Positions 37,201 to 49,200 of a DNA stretch of 64,000 nt are shown here, in pieces. The translations under genes and the position numbers were made by a program. The DNA comes from Steromphala cineraria. Lineage: Eukaryota > Mollusca > Gastropoda > Trochida > Trochidae. Below the pieces are notes generated by a model. That model had not been told where the DNA came from. It made no database searches and saw only the letters and a list, made by a program, of their open reading frames with translations. The stretch covers positions 30,266,673 to 30,330,672 of the forward strand of contig OU744732.1 in assembly GCA_916613615.1 (NCBI GenBank), in the 5' to 3' direction. Position 1 is the stretch's first letter; the number at the start of each line of letters is the position of its first letter.

Positions 37201-40200
37201 TATACAGCATCTCAGAAAACATTGAGGACGATAAGCTACTCAAATAAGTGGGAAAACAAACCCATTATTTCAAAACTTCTAAGGAAGATAGTTCTGGGGC
37301 CAATAAAACACAAGGGTCGCGATTTCCTGAGGAGTGTAAGAAAGAGCCGACCTATGTGAACCAGGGCGCAGTCAGGAAGCGGAAGTTCAACAGACCCAGA
37401 TATCCGGTTGTGATCGAGTACGAATGTGACGAGACAGCAAAGGAGAAATACAAGTACTTCTCCGGACCGAGGGAGGCTTTGTGTGATGAAAACGGGACAT
37501 GGACGCTGCCTGCCATGTTCTGTAGCCGTATGTAATTTGTTCTGTTCTAATATATACAATTTATTACTTTGTTATGTTCTATCCTATATCCTGAGTTCTT
37601 TGTTCTGTTTTAATCTATACCCTTTAGTAATGTGTTCTGATTTAACCTATATCGTAAGTTCTTTGATCTGATCTAACCAATATCCTTAGTTCTTTGATCT
37701 GATCTAACCTATATCCTTAGTTCTTTGATCTATTCTAACCAATATCCTTAGTTCTTTGATCTGTTCTAACCAATATCCTTAGTTCTTTGATCTGTTCTAA
37801 CCAATATCCTTAGTTCTTGATCTGTTCAAACCAATATCCTTAGTTCTTTGATCTGTTCTAACCAATATCCTTTGTTCTTTGGTCAGTTCTAACCAATATC
37901 CTTAGTTCTTTGATCTGTTCTAACCAATATCCTTAGTTCTTGATCTGTTCTAACCAATATCCTTAGTCCTTTGATCTGATCTAACCTATATCCTTAGTTC
38001 TTTGATCGGATCTAAGCAATATCCTTAGTTCTTTGATCTGTTCTTACCAATATCCTTAGTTCTTTGATCTGTTCTAACCAATAACCTTAGTTCTTTGATC
38101 TGTTCTAACCAATACCCTTAGCTCTTTGATATGTTCTTACCAATATCCTTAGTTATTTGATCTGATCTAACCAATATCCTTAGTTCTTTGGTCTGTTCTA
38201 ACCAATATCCTTAGTTCTGTGATCTGATCTAACCAATATCCTTAGTTCTTTGATCTGTTCTAACCTATATCCTTAGTTCTTTGATCTATTCTAACCAATA
38301 TCCTTAGTTCTTTGATCAGTTCTAACCAATATTCTTAGTTCTGTGATCTATTCTAACTAATATCCTTAGTTCTTTGATCAGTTCTAACCAATATCCTTAG
38401 TTCTTTGATCTGTTCTTACCAATATCCTTAGTTCTTTGATCTGATCTAACCAATATCCTTAGTTCTTTGATCTGTTCTAACCTATATCCTTAGTTCTTTG
38501 ATCTATTCTAACCAATATCCTTAGTTCTTTGATCAGTTCTAACCAATATTCTTAGTTCTGTGATCTATTCTAACTAATATCCTTAGTTCTTTGATCAGTT
38601 CTAACCAATATCCTTAGTTCTTTGATCTGTTCTTACCAATATCCTTAGTTCTTTGATCTATTCTTACCAATATCCTTTGTTCTTGATCTGATCTAACCAA
38701 TATCCTTAGTTCTTGATCTGTTCTAACCATTATCCTTAGTTCTTTGATCTGTTCTTATCAATATCGTCAGTACTTTGTTCTTTTCTAACCAATATCCTTA
38801 GTTCTTGATCTGTTCTAACCAATATCCTTAGTACTTTGTTCTATTCTTACCAATATCCTTAGTTCTTTGATCTATTCTAACCAATATCCTTAGTTCTTTG
38901 GTCTGTTCTAACCAATATCCTTAGTTCTTTGATCTATTCTAACCAATATCCTTAGTTCTTTGATCAGTTCTAACCAATATCCTTAGTTCTTTGATCTGTT
39001 CTAACCAATATCCTTAGTTCTTGATCTGTTGTAACCAAAACCCTTAGTTCTTTGATCTGTTCTTACCAATATCCTTAGTTCTTTGATCTGATCTAACCAA
39101 TATCCTTAGTTCTTTGGTCTGTTCTAACCAATATCCTTAGTTCTGTGATCTGATCTAATCAATATCCTTAGTTTTATTATCTGATCTAACCAATATCCTT
39201 AGTTTTTTAATCTGTTCTAACTTATATCCTTAGTTCTTTGTTTTGATCTAACCAATATCCTTAGTTCTTTGGTCTGATCTAACCAATATCCGTAGTAGTT
39301 CTGTGAACTATTCTAATCAATATCCTTAGTTCTTTGATCAGTTCTAACCAATATCCTTAGTTCTTTGATCTGTTCTTACCAATATCCTTAGTTCTTTGAT
39401 CTATTCTTACCAATATCCTTAGTTCTTTGATCTATTCTAACCAATATCCTTAGTTCTTTGATCTGTTCTAACCAATATCCTTAGTTCTTTGATCTATTCT
39501 AACCAATATCCTTAGTTCTTTGATCTGTTCTTACCAATATCCTCAGTTCTTTGATCTATTCTTACCAATATCCTTAGTTCTTTGATCTATTCTAACCTAA
39601 ATCCTTAGTTCTTTGATCTGTTCTAACCAATATCCTTAGTTCTTTGATCTATTCTAACCAATATCCTTAGTTCTTTGATCTGTTCTTACCAATATCCTTA
39701 GTTCTTTGATCTATTCTAACCAATATCCTTAGTTCTTTGATCAGTTCTAACCAATATCCTTAGTTCTTTGATCTGTTCTTACCAATATACTTAGTTCTTT
39801 GATCTATTCTTACCAATATCCGTAGTTCTGTGAACTATTCTAACCAATATCCTTAGTTCTTTGATCAGTTCTAACCAATATCCTTAGTTCTTTGATCTAT
39901 TCTAACCAATATCCTTAGTTCTTTGATCTGTTCTAACCAATATCCTTAGTTCTTTGATCTATTCTAACCAATATCCTTAGTTCTTTGATCTGTTCTTACC
40001 AATATCCTTAGTTCTTTGATCTATTCTTACCAATATCCTTAGTTCTTTGATCTATTCTAACCAATATCCTTAGTTCTTTGATCTGTTCTTACCAATATCC
40101 TTAGTTCTTTGATCTATTCTAACCAATATCCTTAGTTCTTTGATCTGATCTAACCAATATCCTTTGTTCTTTGATCAGTTCTAACCAATATCCTTAGTTC

Positions 40201-43200
40201 TTTGATCTGTAATACCCTTAGTTCTTTGATCTGTTCTAACCAATATCCTTAGTTCTTTGATCTGATCTTACCAATATCCTTAGTTCTTGATCTGTTGTAA
40301 TCTATATCCTTAGTTCTTTGATCTGCTCTAACCAATATCCTTAGTTCTTTGATCTGTTCTAACCAATACCCTTAGTTATTTGATCTATTCTAACCAATAG
40401 CCTTAGTTCTTTGATCTGTTCTAACCAATATCCTTAGTAACTTGATCTATTCTAACCAATATCCTTAATTCTTGATCAGTTCTAACCAATATCCTTAGTT
40501 CTTTGATCTATTCTAACCAATATCCTTAGTTCTTTGATCTGTTCTTACCAATATCCTCAGTTCTTTGATCTATTCTTACCAATATCCTTAGTTCTTTGAT
40601 CTATTCTAACCAAAATCCTTAGTTCTTTGATCTGTTCTAACCAATATCCTTAGTTCTTTGATCTATTCTAACCAATATCCTTAGTTCTTTGATCTGTTCT
40701 TACCAATATCCTTAGTTCTTTGATCTATTCTAACCAATATCCTTAGTTCTTTGATCTGTTCTAACCAATATCCTTAGTTCTTTGATCTGTTCTTACCAAT
40801 ATCCTTAGTTCTTTGATCTATTCTTACCAATATCCGTAGTTCTGTGAACTATTCTAACCAATATCCTTAGTTCTTTGATCAGTTCTAACCAATATCCTTA
40901 GTTCTTTGATCTATTCTAACCAATATCCTTAGTTCTTTGATCTGTTCTAACCAATATCCTTAGTTCTTTGATCTATTCTAACCAATATCCTTAGTTCTTT
41001 GATCTGTTCTTACCAATATCCTTAGTTCTTTGATCTATTCTAACCAATATCCTTAGTTCTTTGATCTATTCTAACCAATATCCTTAGTTCTTTGATCTGT
41101 TCTAACCAATATCCTTAGTTCTTTGATCTATTCTAACCAATATCCTTAGTTCTTTGATCTGATCTAACCAATATCCTTTGTTCTTTGGTCAGTTCTAACC
41201 AATATCCTTAGTTCTTTGATCTGTAATACCCTTAGTTATTTGATCTGTTCTAACCAATATCCTTAGTTCTTTGATCTGATCTAACCAATATCCTTAGTTC
41301 TTTGATCTGTTCTAACCAATACCCTTAGTTATTTGATCTATTCTAACCAATAGCCTTAGTTCTTTGATCTGTTCTAACCAATATCCTTAGTAACTTGATC
41401 TATTCTAACCAATATCCTTAATTCTTGATCAGTTCTAACCAATATCCTTAGTTCTTTGATCTGTTCTAACCAATATCGTCAGTACTTTGTTATTTTCTAA
41501 CCAATATCCTTAGTTCTTTGATCTGATCTTACTAATATCCTTAGTTCTTTGATCTGTTCTTACCAATATCCTTAATTCATGATCAGTTCTAACCAATATC
41601 CTTAGTTCTTTGATCTGTTCTAACCAATATCGTCAGTACTTTGTTATTTTCTAACCAATATCCTTAGTTCTTTAATCTGCTCTAACCAATATCCTTAGTT
41701 CTTAATCAGTTCTAACCAATATCCTTAGTTCTTTGATCTATAACTAACCATTATCCTTAGTTATTTGATCTGTTCTAACCAATATCCTTAGTTCTTTGAT
41801 CTATTCTAACCAATATCCTTAGTTCTTGATCTGATCTAACCAATATCCTTAGTTCTTGATCTGTTCTAACCATTATCCTTAGTTCTTGATCTGTTGTAAC
41901 CAATATCCTTAGTTCTTTGATCTGTTCTTATCAATATCGTCAGTACTTTGTTCTTTTCTAACCAATATCCTTAGTTCTTGATCTGTTCTGACCAATATCC
42001 TTAGTACTTTGTTCTGTTCCAACCTATATTGTCAGTACTTTGTTCTGTTCCAACCAATATCGTCAGTACTTTGTTCTGTTCCAACCAATGTCGTCAGTAC
42101 TTTGTTCTGTTCCAACCTATATTGTCAGTACTTTGTTCTGTTCCAACCAATATCGTCAGTACTTTGTTCTGTTCAAACCAATATCGTCAGTACTTTGTTC
42201 TGTGCTTACCTATTATCTGCTGTAACTGAACTGTATCATTTTGAACTTTCCCTTTACTCATTTCTATATCTGAGTATACTTGTACTTTATTGATCTTTAC
42301 CCTTACGCTCTTGTCCTTTCCCAATATTTATCCTTATGTTCTTGCCCTCTCCTGATATTTATCCTTATGTTCTTGCCCTCTCCTGATATTTATCCATTTG
42401 TTCTTGCCCTCTTCTGATATTAATGTTATCCTTATGTTCTTGTCCTCTCCTGATATTTATCCTTACGCTCATTCACTCTGCTGTTATTTGTCCTAGCATT
42501 CTTGCTGCGCTGCTGATCTTTATATTTCCCCTCTCCTGATATTTATCCTTATGTCCTTGCCCTCTTCTGATATTCATCCTTATGTTCTTGTCCTCTCCTG
42601 ATATTTATCCTTACGCTCATTCACTCTGCTGTTATTTGTCCTAGCATTCTTGCTGCGCTGCTGATCTTTATATTTCCCCTCTCCTGATATTTATCCTTAT
42701 GTTCTTGCCCTCTTCTGATATTCATCCTTATGTTCTTGTCCTCTCCTGATATTTATCCTTATGTTCTTGTCCTCTCCTGATATTTATCCTTACGCTCATT
42801 CACTCTGCTGTTATTTGTCCTAGCATTCTTGCTGCGCTGCTGATCTTTATATTTCCCCTCTCCTGATATTTATCCTTATGTTCTTGCCCTCTTCTGATAT
42901 TCATCCTTATGTTCTTGCCCTCTCCTGATATTTATCCTTATGTTCTTGCCCTCTCCTGATATTAATTTTAACCTTATGTTCTTGCCCTCTCCTCTAGCGA
43001 TTGGCTAGATGAGCTTGCGTCAGAACATGCGGGTAATAGGGGTGACTGTGAATGAGAGGAAATCCGGGCTGGTTGAAGTTCAAACCCCACTAGAGACAAT
43101 ATTTTTACACTTTTTTTCCTCGAATCACAGTCGATTTGAATCAGACTGGTAGTTATGACAGTTGTACATATTTTGCGGCTACGAGTTGTTTTTCAAGAGT

Positions 43201-46200
43201 GGCGGATTCCCATAAGGCCGTAATGACTCTATATGGTGGAGACTCACATCAGGACCTGGGAGGGCTGGAGTGTCAAGCCTGGGTAAAGGATAAGCCTCAT
43301 AGTCACAGCTTGATGTATAAGTCGACAGGATGGTGTTATGGTTGTGGATCTGTTTACGACCTTGGCAACAGGTGTCGGAACAAAGACGATACAGCTGAGC
43401 CTTGGTGTTATACAATGGACCCTAATGTCCGGTGGAATACATGTGACCTTCCAGAGTGCGCAAAAGGTATCTGCATTTACAATCCAAACATGCTTTCACA
43501 GTATTTATTATATGATCAGTAGTGAAATACTGGGTTTTATTACACACGTAGGTAACGTACAAGTGATGGCATACAAATCTCGTACGACACACGTGTGTCG
43601 TATTGCGTCGACCTGTGTCGTATCAACATGACCTCGCCTTCCACAGATTTGATTGGTTAACCAATGACCTCTCATTTAGGGTCAACTAAAACGGAACTTT
43701 TTTCGAATTAATAACAAACATGTAATTTCTTCAAGTTTACCACTTTATATACTTAAAAGAGTTGATACATAGACAGATTCTTAGAAAACATACGATTTGA
43801 TCAGTGTGCAAAATCGATTTCATGAAAATTTACTAGATCAGCGAATGCATTAATAATATTTTTACTTAGGCTACATTACAACGTCAACCGTAAGTTCAAG
43901 ACATCGCATCATGCACGGTTTGTCAGTGATAACATGTGGGTCGATCAAGCCAAATATTAATGCTATCAAATGTGACAAGCACTGAGAATGAACAACTTTA
44001 AAATGCAGTCACGGAGTCAGGAACACATCACAGGGAAATTGGGAATCCCCAAACACGCATTAGCTACAAGGCGATGACCTTGCCCTTCCCGTTGACATGT
44101 CGGGTGGTCACTCTCCGAGCACGTCGTTGTTTTCATTATCATCCATATCGATTCTATCGTTTCATTTGAAGTACCTAGAAAAGTTCGAAATGGTGTTTGT
44201 TTCAAATTAAAGATCTTCCATCACTTTACCCGTTGGTAAGTCTAATCCGTTTTCAACAGAGCCAATGTTTCCGCTAGCCCAGCCACACCGACACACGCCA
44301 GCCTTGACGCTTGAACATGGCGAGCCGACCGAGAGGAGAACGGTGACAGATTCGACTCTGACTCTGAATGTTTACATTCTACACTTTCTGTACCAATCAT
44401 TAATTAATCGTTAATCAAAACTCATCATCGATGAATTGGACCATTTTTGACATTCTAATTTTGGTTGATTTAACCGAAACTCGAAACTATTTTCTTTCTT
44501 CGCATGGTTAAATGAGCGACTGCGCAAATGGACTGGTCACATCACGAACGTCGATTATTACGCATTCGGTTATTGAAACCGGTTTCGGTTTTTTGGAATT
44601 GTTTCCTTGATGCCATACACGAAAATGAGGATTATTAACAAATGTGTCTATTCTAAACGTGTGTAATAAATAAAATACCACACTCGGTCTCATTAGATAC
44701 GAATTATACGAAACGAGTGACCTTCCTATGGTATCTGACCTCGCTTTCGCTCGGCCAGATACCGCCGGAAGGACACTCGTTTCGTATAATTCGTATCTAA
44801 TGAGACCTCGTGTAGTATTCTCTATTTATCAGTGAAATAAACTGTCTATCAGGCAACAGTGACGATATACGATTATATTTTCACTGTGACCAGTGACGAT
44901 ATATTATATCGTCACTGGTCAGGTGCCGGAACTACTTTCAGCCATGTGAACAAAAGAGGGTAACGTTCCAGTTTTAAAGAGATTTTAAATACATATTTCA
45001 TTTAAAAAATCATATAATAAATAGAATACTTAATGTAGTTTTCCAAATACCAGGTACAGTATATATTGTTGCTTGTGTTCTATAGATATATAGATAAGTG
45101 AAGTGATATCCATATTACCATATCGCAACAGTGAAATCATGATACAGATTTGTATTCACTATCATTGATCTTATTTAATGATTATATTGGAAAAAGGAGA
45201 TCAACAAATTTGGATAGATTTTTTATTGATTTTATTTATTACTTTTTATTGATAATTTGCACGTTTTGCAATACACCGATGAGATCAATAATTTCGATTT
45301 CAATTACTTAAAAAAACTTTGCACTCAAAAGTGTTCTTATAAGAAACATTTACGTTACTTTGTAAATTGTTCTCGTATAATCACAAAACATATAATGATG
45401 AATTTTAGTTCATCAGACCTGTAAGACCCAATGGGCTTATGGCATGGCATGTTGTCCGGCGTCCGTCCGTCCGTCCGTACACTTTGCTCATTTTCGACTT
45501 CCACTCCAGAATCATAATTTTAGGAAGCTGAAACTTTGTGTACAGACTCCTTGACTAGTGAGGATTATGATTTATAGTCTTGGTGGCCTTGTGGCCCCTA
45601 ATAAGGATCACAGGGGCCACATCTTCATCTTCATCTTCTTCTCCAGAAGCATAAGGCCAAGAAAGCTGAAACTTTGTGTACAGACTCCTTGACGATTATA
45701 ATTCATAGTTTTGGTTTCTAATAAGGGTCACAGGGGCCATTCTCTTTCTTCTCCAGAAGCATACGGCTTAGGAAGCTGAAACCTTGATTATAAAGCCTCA
45801 TGAGCTACACAGCCAATGCCTCTATCTTATTTTTATTATTTCAGAAAGAAAATGTGCCCGTCCTCCATATTTACGAGGTGCTCCTGCGCTCAGAACGATG
45901 GTGATTGGTCAGGAGGTGCACGTGACTCACAGGTGCCACCCAGATCTTAGGTACATGGGTGGTAAAAACGTGTCGCTCTGCAATATGGAGAATGGTATCT
46001 GGGAGTGGTCGGATATTTGGTGTTCTTGTAGGTATTTGCAATGTCCATTACTAACAGTAGTTTATCACATGGATTGATTATTTCCGGATTCCTGGTTGGA
46101 ATACTTAGTCACATAACATCATATTCGTCAAGCAATTTCACCTTGTAGGTTAGAAGAGGTTGACAGAAGCACCTTTCTTTGGCTAAGATAGATTTGGGAA

Positions 46201-49200
46201 ATTCCGGTCTCGGATTAAGTACATCGCATGTCAATTGAAAGTGATAGGCATCGCTTAGTCTTTGTGAGAGTGCTGAATGATAGTTCTGTCCCTAATATTT
46301 CCAGAATAAGAGTTATAGTTAAGAGTGTGTGTGTGTTTCTTAAAAGACACAAAAAGGAAAATAATTCAAAACCTTTTTCATATAAAAACAACAACAGACT
46401 TAAGTTTCGGTCGATACAATGCTTTGTCGATTGGAAGTTGGCATCGGTGAATACCAAGTGTCCAAGGTCGACAAATCATTGGATCTTTCTCACTTGAAGT
46501 CAATGATTGTTTGGTAGCAAGTCCCTTGGAGATATTTCCTGTTGTTTTCTAGCTTGCTTTCTTGCTCCATTTAGACAGCATACTGCAGTCTGTTGTTGTC
46601 TACGTTAAGTTTACTTTCCTGATAATGTATGTTTTGAAGCAAAACAGCAATACAATGATGCAAACCATTCCCTCAACCACTGAGGTCATCACTGATCAGT
46701 TGAAAGTCATGTCATAGTAGCAATCCACTTGTGCTTAAATACAAAATATGTGCTTAATGTGCTTCAATATAGAATAATCAGAAGGTAACAGAAAAATGAG
46801 CTTACTAAACTCAAAAAAGCATAAGAACTCAGTCCGGTGCGAACACACATCCTTTAAAAATTATCGTTACAAACGTTTCTATAATCTAACTTTAGGTATG
46901 AACATTTAAATATCTGAACGTATTGATTTCAAGCAATAACATTTTAAAATCTAATCATCTATTCGAAAGATACTTGTCAAACATGAAATGCATCTCTGTT
47001 TTTCTAAGTATGTCTTTCAAGGATGTATCGCATGTTTTAAAGCTAATTCAAATTTGTTTTCATCAAAGGGCTTAAACAGAAAAAAAGAATGAGTAATGAC
47101 AATGTGACGATTTTATTTTTTCATTCTGGTTAAATGACGTGCAATATATTTAGTTTCATCGTTGAGTTTTAAAGTGAAAGTTTTGATTTGGTTTAATTAT
47201 TGTCATGGTTTCGCCATTATATTTACCTCAGCCGAAAGGTGTTTTCACTTTGAACGTGGGCGGAACAAAGCGATTTACCATGGCAAGGACTCAACTACAA
47301 AGACGGGAGTAGTCTGTCAGAGGTGGGACGTTCAAAGGCCACACAAGCACACATACACTGTATGTTGACCTTTTCCATTGTTCCCATAGTTTAAAGGGGC
47401 AGTACCACGTTTTATGATAATTCATTTAAATTTTTCACTGATAATTGTAAGTTGATGCTAAATGTATTATTTTGACAATGTCAAAACAATCCCATTACAC
47501 AAGCCAATCATTCATAGTCAGAGGTCAAAGTATGAAGATTCATATAAAATCCATTGGCAGCCATTTTGTGTGAACACCTTAGATTCATTTTGTGTAAGAA
47601 AAGGGAATCGTATGGCTAAACTTTACATTATATATTTGAATTAGTACTGCTGCATTTTGTTTAAACACATTGTCTTTCAATTGGAACAATTAATTTTCAT
47701 TTTCCTGACATCACCTCATATTCCCCCTAAAAATGTGCTACTGCCCCTTTAATGCAGTCAACAATGTATTCACGATAGAAACACGACTTTTACAGAAAAA
47801 TGGGTATGATCAATCAAGTTAACTTTTGATAGAGTGTTTTATGCAAGGTTTTCTTAGTCTTAGTATTTGAAGTACAATTATCAATCAAACTTCAAACATT
47901 TCCTGAGGCAGGTGTTAACGTAACGAGTCTCGTTAAAGAGACACAGAGTATGTAGATAGGATCACATATGTCAAATTTTGAAATCGATGTTATTACATCG
48001 GGAACCACTAACTGTTACTGAAAATAACAAGTTAAAGTTCAATCAGTACATTAGAGCGAAAATCCGGCCATTCAAAGTCGGGATTTTGATCGAAAACCGG
48101 ACAATGTGGCTCGAGTGGCGCGCAAACGTAATTTTGAAACCTTGTCATCAGCTGACAGGAAGATATATACGATTCGATAGTGTTTATTAGGTATTGTAAC
48201 TAAAAGGTAGACTAATTGGATGCATAATTTCGAATATTAAACGTATTGGAGATGTTTTCTTGATTTTTCCATAAAATCAAGCATTTTAGAGATATTATGC
48301 ATACATGGATATATTTGTAAGTCCAGTGATGAGATTTGAACTTCAATCAGCATATTAGATATTTGTAGCTTATCAAAACTAAATAAAACTTTAAGAAAGA
48401 TACTCTGTGTCACTTTAAGATAGTGGGTAAGCATGTTAGTAAGCGCCTAGGCCGTCCGGCTATCTGGCTATGTGTTCAGTACCAATAAACAGATCTGGTT
48501 TGAAAAATAAGCGTCCGGATTCGGAACTGTCTGATTAAAAGCTACCGTGCTCATGAAATGTTGATATGCATATCTAATTATTCTTCGGGACGAATGTTCA
48601 AATGTTGTTTTTAAAAAAAACAAACATATGTATTATGCAAATGTTATGTATGCTAAGCCTGTGGCCTCTTTGACAAAAATAAACTATCTATCACCGTGCT
48701 CCGATGAATTTGTTTTTAAATATGTCTCGGTCGGAGTTCGAATATAATACAGCCGGTATATCCCCTCCGCAACCGCCTGGATGCTCCCCTTGCCCCATAC
48801 CATTACTGACACTCCTCCAAAGGTAATTGTCACCTGATAATTGCGGGTAATCATAGCCGTGTGTCATTGCCGCCTAACACGTGTACGGTTCACCATGTCC
48901 AGTAAAAACTCTCGTCAGAAGAATAGACCCTTCTCCAAGATGCATAGTTCCAACGAACACACTTATTACACAAGGCATGTCTCTTCTCGTCCTTGTAACC
49001 TGCCTATTTCAGTCGATTACAAGATGGCTCTCCCCGGTAGTGTAACAGCAGTGATTTTGAGACCACCTCCATGGGGATTCAAACCCAGGACCTCCGGGTT
49101 GAGAGTCCTACACTCTACCTGATCCGCTAAAGAGATATCCCTCTAGCTAAAGCCGGTATGAATGCTTATATCTCACCTTGTCACATACACCCCCTCCACA

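Noticed and set aside
37540..42220. CRISPR array or telomeric/centromeric satellite
   Set aside because: No spacers. The array lies inside one intron and is bounded by coding exons, so it is a minisatellite and not a chromosomal landmark.
42009..42293. ORFs with [20 protein letters not shown] repeats
   Set aside because: Translation of the minisatellite; the unit length of 31 bp cannot keep a frame, and openness here is local chance.
46215..46497. Overlapping 80- and 89-codon ORFs
   Set aside because: They overlap on opposite strands within an intron of the kringle gene and have no features.
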